A stretch of 40,789 nucleotides of DNA. Origin: CAZPMT01 sp964587655 (GTDB taxonomy: Bacteria; Hydrogenedentota; Hydrogenedentia; Hydrogenedentales; SLHB01). The notes below the pieces were generated by a model. The model was not told where the DNA came from, did no database searches, and saw only the letters and a program-made list of their open reading frames with translations. The DNA lies in contig CAZPMT010000037.1 in the NCBI GenBank assembly GCA_964587655.1, positions 1-40,789 of the forward strand, in the 5' to 3' direction. Below, in pieces: positions 34,264 through 40,789 of the stretch. The position numbers were made by a program, and so were the translations under genes. Within the stretch, counting starts at the first letter, position 1, and every line of letters starts with the position of its first letter.

Positions 34264-34290
34264 GAACTTACAAGGGCCCCTGGTGTCTAA
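34264..34290 (+). promoter_or_regulatory. Sigma-E-type (ECF) promoter of the sigma/anti-sigma operon
   Basis: GAACTT (34264-34269), 15 bases, then GTCTAA (34285-34290). This matches the GGAACTT-N15-GTCTAA form recognised by sigma-E-like ECF factors except for the first base. It lies 37 bases before the sigma-factor start, as expected for an autoregulated ECF sigma gene. The match is seen; recognition by this sigma is inferred. Confidence 0.7.
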
Positions 34291-34322
34291 TATGACGTAA
34301 CGTATTGGCCCAGCGTTCACAC

Positions 34323-34349
34323 ACAGTTTGTCGAACGGAGACAAACTGT
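34323..34349 (+). repeat. Palindromic element (family 1) at the sigma-factor start
   Basis: ACAGTTTGTC-GAACGGA-GACAAACTGT, perfect arms. The TTG at 34328 lies inside it. Confidence 0.92.
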
Positions 34350-34978
34350 GGAGAGAAGACGACCCGGTGGTGCTGCTGAGAGAAGCGAGAGCGCGTTCCG
34401 ACGCGGGACTGGTCGAGGAATGCCGGAGTGGCGATCTCACGGCCTTCGACGAATTGGTCCGGCGTTACAAGGACCGTGTCTACAATGTGGTCTATCGCTT
34501 TCTTGGCAACCGGGAAGACGCGCTCGACGTGTCGCAGGAAACCTTCGTGCGGGCGTATCGCGGCATCGTGGAATTCCGAGGGCGCGCCACAGTTTGTCGA
34601 ACGGAGACAAACTGTGGAGTGTACACGTGGTTGTATAGCATCGCCGCCAATCTGGCCCGGAACCGCCTCCGGGACGGCGGCCGCAGAGGACGCGACAAGG
34701 GCGCGTCGCTTGAAACGCTGGCGCCTTCGGCCCTGCCTCGAACGGAAGAGACCCCGCGGGCCTTGGCCGAACGGCATGAACTGGATGAAACGTTGCAGCA
34801 GTGCCTGAGCGAGCTGCCCGAGCATTACCGCATGGCGTTTGTGTTGCGCACGTTTGACGACCTGAGTTACGACGAGATCGCGGAGACCCTGGGCTGTCCG
34901 ACGGGCACGGTGAAGTCGCGGATCAACCAGGCGCGCAAGATGTTGAGAGAGCGTCTCGAACATCTCGCGGTCTTGTGA
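34328..34978 (+). CDS. ECF (sigma-70 family) sigma factor with a nine-residue insert in region 2
   Basis: A 216-residue sigma factor if it starts at TTG 34328. That codon lies inside a palindromic element and has no SD, so an in-frame GTG at 34367 or 34370 (product about 203 residues) may be the real start. Region 2 runs FDELVRRYKDRVYNVVYRFLG to FRGRA, then resumes at VYTWLYSIAANLARNRLR. Between them lie residues 88-96, TVCRTETNC, encoded by a palindrome copy in the same phase. Normal ECF factors read straight from FRG(x)A to the WLY core, so this is a clear insert. Region 4 (LPEHYRMAFVLRTFDDLSYDEIAETLGCPTGTVKSRI, shown here in part) is normal. The anti-sigma gene starts 9 bases after the stop. 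Confidence 0.9.
   Translation: MSNGDKLWREDDPVVLLREARARSDAGLVEECRSGDLTAFDELVRRYKDRVYNVVYRFLGNREDALDVSQETFVRAYRGIVEFRGRATVCRTETNCGVYTWLYSIAANLARNRLRDGGRRGRDKGASLETLAPSALPRTEETPRALAERHELDETLQQCLSELPEHYRMAFVLRTFDDLSYDEIAETLGCPTGTVKSRINQARKMLRERLEHLAVL
34589..34615 (+). repeat. Palindromic element (family 1) inside sigma-factor region 2
   Basis: ACAGTTTGTC-GAACGGA-GACAAACTGT. Its spacer is identical to that of the copy 240 bases upstream and unlike all other copies. Confidence 0.93.
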
Positions 34979-34987
34979 GGTGGAGAC

Positions 34988-36361
34988 ATGGAATGTACTG
35001 AAGTCCGAGAAGAGTTTTCCGCGCTGATCGACGGAGAACTCGCGCCCGACGCGCGTGCCGCGGTTGAAGCGCATATCGCCCAGTGCTCGGACTGCCTGCG
35101 CGAGTTGGACGCGATCAAGCGCATCGACGGGTCGTACCGCGGGCTGCCACCGCAATCGGCGCCGAGAGGATTCGAGGAAGGAATCCGCAAGGCCCTCGCG
35201 CCCGCCGCAACGGCCCGGACCCGTTGGTGGCCGCGACTCGTGCCGGTGCTCGCGGCGGCTGCGCTCGTGCTGGTCGTGCTCGGGACGGTGACCTTGCGCG
35301 AGCAGAGGCGCCAGAGCATTTTCACAACGGCCTCCAATGTGAAAGAGGGTTCCGCGCGGGAACAGGAGCTTTCGCGGCAGCAGAGCGCGGCGCCGGAGAT
35401 TGTCGCCAAGACAAAGGACCAACTGGACGCGTTGGGATATGTTGGAGCAAAGACCGCTCCCGCATCGCCTCCTGCTCCGGTTGCAGAGGAACTCAGAACG
35501 GAGGCCAAGGCAGAGACCAAGCCTAAGGCCCCAGCGGACAAGGAGGTCTTACGGAAGCAAACGCGCTCAAGAGGAGAGGTGGCTGCGCAGCCTCCCAAAG
35601 AGATGCCCAAGATTGAGGCGAAAGGCCTAACGCCTCGAAAGCCTGACGCCTCGCCACCCGTTGTCTCACGGGAACCCGTACGAGCGCTCGAGGAGCCGCC
35701 GCGTGAGGGTGTAGGCCGTAGGCTGAAGGCTGTAGAAGAACAGAATACCTCCAGCCTTCAGCCTTCACCGCCCCTCGTCGCGGCGGCGCCTGCGCTTGAG
35801 CCAGCGCCTGTGCCTGCGCCTGCGGCCACACCACCATCTCCGCCGCCACCTGCGCCTGCGGCATTGCATGTCGAGGCGTACGCGCCCGAGAAGATGGCAG
35901 AAGCTGCGCCTCCGAGCGCCGAAATGCCCGTCCCAGAAGCGCAAGCGGTTCAGGCAAGTCCCCAGCCCGAACCTGAGAACCGTGCGCAGCAATACATGGC
36001 TCGCGGAGATGCGCTGCGCGATCAAGGAGAGATCGGGCGGGCGGTAACGAATTACCAGAGCGCGGTTGAACTCGCGCCCGAGAACGTTGACGCGCTGATC
36101 AAGCTTGGCGATGCGCTCCTCACAGTTTGTCAAACCACGACAAACCGTGAGCAGGACAGGAAAGAGGATGCCTTGCGCTACTTTACGGAAGCCGTGCGTG
36201 TCGATCCGCGCAACGCGGCGGCGCATTGCGGGCTGGGTCGCGCCCTCGAACAACTGGGGCGAAAAGATGAAGCCGTCCGGCATTTCAAACAGGCGATCGA
36301 GATAGACCCAAAATGTGGGCCTGCGAAACAAGGCATTGAAAGATTGCAGCCCGGCGAGTAG
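34988..36361 (+). CDS. Zinc-finger anti-sigma factor with periplasmic TPR domain; two repeat elements in the gene
   Basis: A 457-residue membrane protein. The cytoplasmic N terminus has the ZAS zinc motif (C3, H29, C33, C36 in HIAQCSDC) that binds and inhibits ECF factors. One membrane helix lies at about 80-103. A Pro/Ala/Lys-rich linker (about 105-330) is followed by C-terminal TPR repeats (about 335-455; DALIKLGDALL, DALRYFTEAVRVDPRN, EAVRHFKQAIEIDPK). Residues 242-260 (starting VGRRLKAVEE) are encoded by a family-2 palindrome in the linker. Residues 379-387 (TVCQTTTNR) come from a family-1 palindrome between the two helices of a TPR unit. It is the natural partner of the sigma factor 9 bases upstream. 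Confidence 0.9.
   Translation: MECTEVREEFSALIDGELAPDARAAVEAHIAQCSDCLRELDAIKRIDGSYRGLPPQSAPRGFEEGIRKALAPAATARTRWWPRLVPVLAAAALVLVVLGTVTLREQRRQSIFTTASNVKEGSAREQELSRQQSAAPEIVAKTKDQLDALGYVGAKTAPASPPAPVAEELRTEAKAETKPKAPADKEVLRKQTRSRGEVAAQPPKEMPKIEAKGLTPRKPDASPPVVSREPVRALEEPPREGVGRRLKAVEEQNTSSLQPSPPLVAAAPALEPAPVPAPAATPPSPPPPAPAALHVEAYAPEKMAEAAPPSAEMPVPEAQAVQASPQPEPENRAQQYMARGDALRDQGEIGRAVTNYQSAVELAPENVDALIKLGDALLTVCQTTTNREQDRKEDALRYFTEAVRVDPRNAAAHCGLGRALEQLGRKDEAVRHFKQAIEIDPKCGPAKQGIERLQPGE
35711..35768 (+). repeat. Palindromic element (family 2) inside the anti-sigma gene
   Basis: GTAGGCCGTAGGCTGAAGGC and TGTA (35711-35734) pair with CAGCCTTCAGCCTTCAC (35752-35768) around a loop holding ACAGAATACC. 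It is in frame with no stop. Confidence 0.85.
36122..36148 (+). repeat. Palindromic element (family 1) inside the TPR region
   Basis: ACAGTTTGTC-AAACCAC-GACAAACCGT, one mismatch in the right arm, which changes the last residue from Cys to Arg. Confidence 0.9.
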
Positions 36362-36364
36362 GCC

Positions 36365-36422
36365 ATAGGCTGAAAGCTGTATGCTGTAGGAAGATAGAAT
36401 CCCCTCAGCCTACAGCCGTCAG
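36365..36422. repeat. Palindromic element (family 2)
   Basis: ATAGGCTGAAAGCTGTATGC with TGTAGG (36365-36390) and CCTCAGCCTACAGCCGTCAG (36403-36422), around AAGATAGAATCC. It fills the gap between the convergent anti-sigma and ankyrin genes. Confidence 0.82.
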
Positions 36423-36424
36423 TT

Positions 36425-36946
36425 CTACCGCGTTGGCGAATGGGTCTCGAAGATACCGGCCAGTTGCCGGTGCCCCATGATGGACGCCAGCGATATCGGG
36501 GTAAGCCCGTCCAGATACTCGTCCTCTACACTCGGGTCGGCGCCCGCGCGAAGCAGCAGTTCGCCGATTTCCGTCCGTCCATTGAGCGCCACCCAATGAA
36601 GCGGGGTCAGCCCGAACACGTTCGCGGAATTCGGATTCGCCCCGTACCGAAGCAAGAGATCCGCCACCTTCGGATGGCCGTGGCGTGCGGCCTTATGCAA
36701 CGGTGTTTCTCCGTACTTGTCCAACTCGTTCGGGTCGCCACATTCCAACAGCAGCCGCTCAGTGGCTTCGTCAAGCCCCAGCGAGGCCGCCTTGTGCAAC
36801 AGACTCGATCCGTCGAGACTCTGTGCACGATCCTCCGCCTCTTGCCGTAGGAGCAATTCAGTCAAGGCCATGTGACTGCTCTTGGCCGCACGGCTCAGCG
36901 GCGTCAGGCACTGTTCATCTACTCTGTATAGCCACTCGGTCAACAT
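36425..36946 (-). CDS. Ankyrin-repeat protein
   Basis: A 173-residue protein made of about five ankyrin repeats of the form G-x-TPLHxAAxxGHxxxAxLLLxxGADPN, e.g. YGETPLHKAARHGHPKVADL and FGLTPLHWVALNGRTEIGEL. Ankyrin repeats mediate protein binding; the partner is unknown. I chose ATG 36946; a GTG at 36958 lies within the SD-like GGAGG. No signal peptide is seen. Confidence 0.85.
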   Translation of the reverse strand: MLTEWLYRVDEQCLTPLSRAAKSSHMALTELLLRQEAEDRAQSLDGSSLLHKAASLGLDEATERLLLECGDPNELDKYGETPLHKAARHGHPKVADLLLRYGANPNSANVFGLTPLHWVALNGRTEIGELLLRAGADPSVEDEYLDGLTPISLASIMGHRQLAGIFETHSPTR

Positions 36947-36957
36947 TTGCCTAAGCA

Positions 36958-36978
36958 CCTCCGCCCGTATTACGGACC
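36958..36978. repeat. Direct repeat, copy 1
   Basis: CCTCCGCCCGTATTACGGAC with one further base recurs at 37197-37217 with a single mismatch. Confidence 0.6.
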
Positions 36979-37079
36979 GACATACGGGCTGTACACGACA
37001 GTTCTTTCAGCAGTATGCCAGGATCGTGCATAGCGAGTGCCATCGACCGGCATGCAAGGGACGCGCAGCAACCCGGCTT

Positions 37080-37112
37080 GTAACTCATTTAATATGAATA
37101 GGTTGCAGCGGC
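37080..37112 (-). promoter_or_regulatory. Shared upstream motif (copy 2), before the ankyrin gene
   Basis: It matches 26 of 33 bases of the stretch at 25784-25816 in the same orientation. Apart from this and the direct repeats I see no feature between 36979 and 37191. Confidence 0.3.
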
Positions 37113-37191
37113 CAATCAGGCGCCAGCCGTGGATAGGCAGACGCCGGAAATCCGTTCATTTCCGTCATTCTGACGGATTTGGGCAGACGGA

Positions 37192-37440
37192 TCAGCCCTC
37201 CGCCCGTATGACGGACCATCTCCAGGCGATATCGACGAAGCGAATGTAGTCATCTGTTGTGTGCCGAGTGCAGCCCTCGACGATATTGGAGGCAACGGAA
37301 ATGGCAGCGGGTCGCATCTGCGCCGCAAGCCCGAATTGTTCCTGCTTTGGGAATCCGCGCGTCGGCACGTAGACCTGGACTGCCAGTGCGTCAGCCAGTT
37401 CAAACGCGCGCAGCTTCACGTGGTCTCTCACTAATGCCAA
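37192..37440 (-). pseudogene. Truncated four-helix-bundle (S23-type) protein gene
   Basis: The 82-residue frame has GFPKQEQFGLAAQMRPAAIS followed by VASNIVEGCTRHTTDDYIRF, which matches the first two-thirds of the four-helix-bundle/S23 family (TIGR02436), usually about 115-125 residues. After VDIA the sequence departs from the family and ends within 12 residues, just inside the second copy of the direct repeat. The C-terminal helices are lost. It may still make a short protein. Confidence 0.65.
37197..37217. repeat. Direct repeat, copy 2
   Basis: This is the partner of 36958-36978. It forms the last codons of the truncated four-helix-bundle gene. Confidence 0.6.
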
Positions 37441-37451
37441 CCACTCTTCTT

Positions 37452-37474
37452 TTCCTACACCCTTCAGCCTACCT
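37452..37474. repeat. Half of a family-2 palindrome
   Basis: TTCCTACACCCTTCAGCCTA matches one arm of family 2 (compare CCTACAGCCTTCAGCC). No second arm is present, so it is a remnant. It lies at the end of the formylglycine-factor-like gene. Confidence 0.5.
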
Positions 37475-38498
37475 AAAGGTCCTTGACACAGCGGAATCCG
37501 ACGCGGATATTCCCCGTCGTATTTTGGGGAAGATAGTATCGGTGCGTGGTGCGGAACATCGCCACGTCGTTGAAACTGGCGCCTCCGCGTATGACCCTGA
37601 ACTTCTCGCCGTACTCGTCGCTCGGGGCGTCATTGCCCTCATAAGGCTTGTACCAGTCCGCCGTCCACTCCCAGGCGCCGCCCGCCATGTCGATGCAGCC
37701 ATAGGGGCTTTCCGGGCAGGCTGGCGCGCCGCCACGCGGATATGATTCGTCCCAGCTTACGAACGTGGGATCGTAGGAATTGCCCCACGGGAAGATTCGT
37801 CCGTCCGTTCCGCGGGCTGCCTTTTCCCATTCCGGTTCCGTGGGCAAGCGCTTCCCGACTTTCTGCGCATAGGCGGCGGCCTGTTCCCATGTCACGATGG
37901 CGGGGTGATTCTCGCGTCCGGGCGCGAAGGTGAAATCCGGGAATGCCTGTTTGAACTCGGCGTTGCCCACCTCGTACTTGTCAATGAAGAACGGGCCCGC
38001 CGTGGTTGAATGTTTCGGGGATTCATCCGGATCGCCCACGTCGTTTCCCACGATGAAAGGTCCCTCGGGCACGTAGACCATGCCCGGGGGCGCAGCCGGG
38101 ATCGCAGGTCTTACGTCCTGCAAGCCAACATTCATGCCCGGCGCCAGCTTGACGAGATATCCCAAGGCTTCCATTTTCTCTTGAGCCGCCGCGTCCGGGG
38201 GTAATGCTTGCCACAAGAGGTCCTTGCCAATCTTCTTGCCGGCAAAGGTTGCATAGTCGGCCGCTTCGCGTTCCGTCATTGGCGCCGGGTCGACGGCTTC
38301 GCTTGGATCGAAGGCCATGTGAAGCTTGAACTGTTTGAATTCCTCGTTCGTCACCATTAGTTGGGCGGCGTTTCCCGTCGCGCTTCCGGCTTGTAAGGCC
38401 TGCTTGACGTTATCCGGCAAGTTGAGATCCGCGCCTCCGGCGACCGCACAGAGCAAGAGGACCAACGTGACTGGCAACCCGTGGAACACTTCACGCAT
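37473..38498 (-). CDS. Secreted SUMF1/FGE-sulfatase-domain protein, probably not a true FGE
   Basis: A 341-residue exported protein. The signal peptide is residues 1-22 (LPVTLVLLLCAVAGG). The SUMF1 fold (about 130-341) starts PPGMVYVPEGPFIVG and includes LPTEPEWEKAARG, FPWG and RVIRGGASF. Formylglycine-generating enzymes carry a cysteine pair shortly after GGS; here the stretch reads GGASFNDVAMFRTTHRYY with no cysteine, so it is likely a binding or other-role member. The ATG at 38498 follows AAGGAG by 7-8 bases. It is co-directional with the secreted protein upstream (25-base gap). Confidence 0.85.
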   Translation of the reverse strand: MREVFHGLPVTLVLLLCAVAGGADLNLPDNVKQALQAGSATGNAAQLMVTNEEFKQFKLHMAFDPSEAVDPAPMTEREAADYATFAGKKIGKDLLWQALPPDAAAQEKMEALGYLVKLAPGMNVGLQDVRPAIPAAPPGMVYVPEGPFIVGNDVGDPDESPKHSTTAGPFFIDKYEVGNAEFKQAFPDFTFAPGRENHPAIVTWEQAAAYAQKVGKRLPTEPEWEKAARGTDGRIFPWGNSYDPTFVSWDESYPRGGAPACPESPYGCIDMAGGAWEWTADWYKPYEGNDAPSDEYGEKFRVIRGGASFNDVAMFRTTHRYYLPQNTTGNIRVGFRCVKDL

Positions 38499-38523
38499 CG
38501 TCACTTCTCCTTGGCTTTCGCGA

Positions 38524-39738
38524 CTACCATTGCGCATCGACGACGCCAAGATACCGGCCGAACCAGTATACGGGCAGCGTCCACATGTCGACGTCTTCGT
38601 GCTCCGCCTCGACGGTCTTGGGGCCTTCCGGCGCGGGGATTGTCCAGGCTTCCCGCGCGCGAGTCACCCCGGGCATCTGCTTTGCACGCGAGATCGCCTT
38701 CTCATCGAACACCTTCTCGCCGGTCAACGCTTGATAGACCAGCCGGTACCACGGTTCATCCGAGACCTTCCAGACGTACCAGTGCCGGTTCAAGGCCATG
38801 CGGTATTTGCTGAGGAGGCCGGGGTTGTCCTCGAAGCGCATGAGGTGATAAAGCGACATCGAGGCAAGCCGATCATCTCCGTCATTGCGCCACTCGACGG
38901 GCCACAGCACCTTCGCAAGAATGGCTTCATCGTCGTACTTGTACTTTGTTATCAACCGCTTATAGGCGGTTTCATAGGCCGTCTTGCCAGTGACCTTCCA
39001 CGCCGTCTTCAGGTGTGCGAGGATGATCAGGGCATTAAGCCGTTCGTGGGGCAGGTCGGGACAGAAATTGCCCCACAGCGTCATCTTCCCATCCACGTCG
39101 ACAATCCTGAAGTTGTTGGAGACACAGCGTTCCATCATGCGATCGATGAAATCCGCCGCGGCCTTCTTGTAGGCGTCATAAGCGCACAATTCCCAATATA
39201 GCGTGACGCCGAACATGAGTCCCGTGAACTGATCGGAACTCAAGTCGCCCATCCAGCGGTACCCCGGCACGGCCGTCGATTCATGCCATTCCATCGGGAA
39301 GAAGAAGACCTGCTCGTGCCAGTTCGGGGCATCCGTCCGGTTGAAGCTCCGTGCGACGCAACCCGGCTCGCCGGTCACCTGTTCGAGCTTCAGGATACCT
39401 TGCATTACCGTATCCGCCCATGCACGCACTTGCGGATCCTTGGTGACGGCGTATCGGAAGGACAGCGCGGCCAAGTAGCCGCCGGTGTGTATCGGGCAAT
39501 CCTCCTGACTGCCGATGATCGGGGTTTCCTTGCCGGCCGGGGGGAAGATCACGTCCTGCATGACCGCGCCCTCGTTCCAGTGATTGCCCCGTATCAGCTT
39601 GTCATACATGTCAACGCGGACGTTCAAAGGATCCTCGGGCCGCGGAAACTCGTTTACAGTCTGAGTCCAGCCTGCCATTCCGAACGCCACGACGAAGACT
39701 GTGATGGAGAACCACCCGATTCTTTGAGGGCTAAACAT
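38524..39738 (-). CDS. Secreted protein, unrecognised; alpha/alpha-barrel-like
   Basis: A 404-residue protein with a signal peptide (residues 1-25, ITVFVVAFGMAGW). The rest is a series of Trp-rich helices (e.g. GGYLAALSFRYAVTKDP and LMFGVTLYWELCAYDAYKK) with the rhythm of six-hairpin or alpha/alpha toroid glycan-active proteins, but no catalytic motif I can name. The ATG at 39738 begins the signal peptide; the open frame upstream to 39822 lacks a start with SD. It precedes the SUMF1-like gene, so the two are probably co-transcribed. Confidence 0.7.
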   Translation of the reverse strand: MFSPQRIGWFSITVFVVAFGMAGWTQTVNEFPRPEDPLNVRVDMYDKLIRGNHWNEGAVMQDVIFPPAGKETPIIGSQEDCPIHTGGYLAALSFRYAVTKDPQVRAWADTVMQGILKLEQVTGEPGCVARSFNRTDAPNWHEQVFFFPMEWHESTAVPGYRWMGDLSSDQFTGLMFGVTLYWELCAYDAYKKAAADFIDRMMERCVSNNFRIVDVDGKMTLWGNFCPDLPHERLNALIILAHLKTAWKVTGKTAYETAYKRLITKYKYDDEAILAKVLWPVEWRNDGDDRLASMSLYHLMRFEDNPGLLSKYRMALNRHWYVWKVSDEPWYRLVYQALTGEKVFDEKAISRAKQMPGVTRAREAWTIPAPEGPKTVEAEHEDVDMWTLPVYWFGRYLGVVDAQW

Positions 39739-39855
39739 GCTTGCACAACCCTTCTCTGTTGCGTACCGAGCCGCTTCTCTCAGGCACGAGTTCGATTCGC
39801 GGAGTATATCACCCGCCGCCAAAAGCGCACAAGAGTACCGCGGACATCCCTGCGT

Positions 39856-40644
39856 TTACAGTCTTAGGACGCCGAACCCGCCGCCCACTTCGATCACCGC
39901 CCCCGTGGCATAGGCAAAGCAGCCTTCTACAAGACCCGCGACCGCCTTGCCAATGTCCGCCGGGACCCCCCATCGCTTTTGCAGAAGCAGCCCTTCGGCG
40001 ATCAGCTTGTCGTACTTCTCCTTCACCGCTTCCGTCATATCGGTGGCGATGATGCCCGGGCGGATCTCGTACACGTTGATGCCGTATTCGGCCAACCGCA
40101 CCGCGAACGTCTGCGCCGCCATGCTTAGACCGGCCTTGCTCACGCAGTACTCGACACGGCTCGGGCTCGCCGTGTTCGCCGAGATGCTCGTAATGAACAC
40201 GATGACTGGTTTGACGGCCGCACCGGCCTGGACTTGTCTGATCATCTGCTTGGCCACGGCCTGCGAGAAGAAGAGTGGGCCCCGGAGGTTAATTCCCATC
40301 ACGCGGTCATAGCTTTCGGCCGTTGCATCGAGAATGTCGAGTCGCTTCTCCGGAGCGACCCCCGCATTGTTTACAAGGACGTCAATCGTCTCGAAAGCAT
40401 CCAGCGCCGCGCGGATCATCCGCTCGTGGTCGTCCAAGGAGGCGATATTGCCCACAACGGGGAGACATCGGCGGCCGAGTTCCTCGACCCGGGCCTTCAC
40501 TTCATAAAGCCCCTTCTCCGTGTTGGCCGGATCCGCCTTCGTGGCCGCGGCGGCGATGTCGTAACCGCACTTCGCGAGTTCCAAAGCAATTCCGCGCCCG
40601 ATACCGCGGCTCGCCCCGGTAACAAATGCAACACCCTTGCTCAT
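39856..40644 (-). CDS. Short-chain dehydrogenase/reductase (3-ketoacyl-reductase-like)
   Basis: A 262-residue NAD(P)H oxidoreductase. The cofactor loop is TGASRGIG (9-16), NNAG is at about 92, a catalytic Ser lies in ITSIS, and YCVSK is the YxxxK pair. IRPGIIATDM is typical of FabG-like members. The substrate is unknown. GGAGG lies 8 bases before the ATG. A TATAAT-like -10 box on the minus strand (40704-40699) is the probable promoter, but I find no convincing -35. Confidence 0.9.
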   Translation of the reverse strand: MSKGVAFVTGASRGIGRGIALELAKCGYDIAAAATKADPANTEKGLYEVKARVEELGRRCLPVVGNIASLDDHERMIRAALDAFETIDVLVNNAGVAPEKRLDILDATAESYDRVMGINLRGPLFFSQAVAKQMIRQVQAGAAVKPVIVFITSISANTASPSRVEYCVSKAGLSMAAQTFAVRLAEYGINVYEIRPGIIATDMTEAVKEKYDKLIAEGLLLQKRWGVPADIGKAVAGLVEGCFAYATGAVIEVGGGFGVLRL

Positions 40645-40789
40645 TATCCATCCTCCGATGCGTGGCGTCGTGAATAGAATCGAATACGCTCCTTCGCTAT
40701 TATAGCGTTCGCGGTCTCGAACAGGAGAATGGGATCTACTGAGAGCCTGTGAAAAAATGCCCGGCGCGAGAAAAGGCTTGACATTTATA

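Noticed and set aside
40778..40783. TTGACA on the plus strand at the window end
   Set aside because: It could be a -35 box but the -10 position falls outside the window, so it cannot be judged.

Overview
The window is a GC-rich bacterial chromosome segment with normal gene density, normal Shine-Dalgarno sequences and short operons on both strands. The mix suggests an environmental member of the PVC/Hydrogenedentes-Planctomycetes-like bacteria: a GFTLIE-type pilin leader, an AlgE-like porin, adenosylcobalamin-dependent ribonucleotide reductase plus ThyX, several secreted carbohydrate-active or sulfatase-modifying-factor-like proteins, and many dispersed palindromes. This placement is inference from gene content only; no rRNA or ribosomal protein marker is present.

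Layout. 0-0.3 kb: tRNA-Ser(GGA). 0.4-7.5 kb: a putative envelope-stress module. A coiled-coil PspA-like protein and an AAA+ ATPase lie on the plus strand. They face a minus-strand operon of a substrate-binding/OmpA fusion, a membrane coiled-coil protein and a pilin-leader/VWA fusion. Between the two halves lie a broken toxin-antitoxin locus and a MITE-like inverted repeat. 7.6-14.4 kb: a czcCBA heavy-metal efflux operon led by a small Cys-rich secreted protein, with a clear sigma70 promoter and a palindrome in the leader. 14.5-16.7 kb: an alginate-export-type porin followed by two tiny hydrophobic ORFs. 16.7-22.5 kb: an unknown polytopic membrane protein, an orphan DNA methyltransferase and a secreted agarase-like glycoside hydrolase. 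22.8-25.7 kb: thyX-nrdJ (deoxynucleotide synthesis). 26-29.8 kb: a pectate-lyase-fold lipoprotein divergent from an operon of two SIS sugar-phosphate proteins and queG. 30-34 kb: an ADP-forming acyl-CoA synthetase and a CoA-transferase/GNAT fusion. 34.3-36.4 kb: an ECF sigma factor with a near-perfect sigma-E-type promoter, and its anti-sigma/TPR partner. 36.4-40.6 kb: ankyrin protein, truncated four-helix-bundle gene, two secreted proteins and an SDR reductase.

The most striking observation is a family of small palindromes, CACAGTTTGTC-N7-GACAAACTGTG, in nine copies. Five lie inside genes (an efflux outer-membrane protein, a porin signal peptide, a multi-pass membrane protein, an ECF sigma factor and a TPR anti-sigma). 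All five are in the same codon phase and add a nine-residue peptide of the form TVCxxxTNC (TNR in one copy). This resembles in principle the protein-invading palindromic elements of Rickettsia, but with a different sequence and host. A second palindrome family (GTAGGCTGAAGGCTGTAGG-type, five copies) also has one copy inside a coding region. Four further unrelated inverted-repeat elements occur between genes, and one of them supplies the stop codon of nrdJ.
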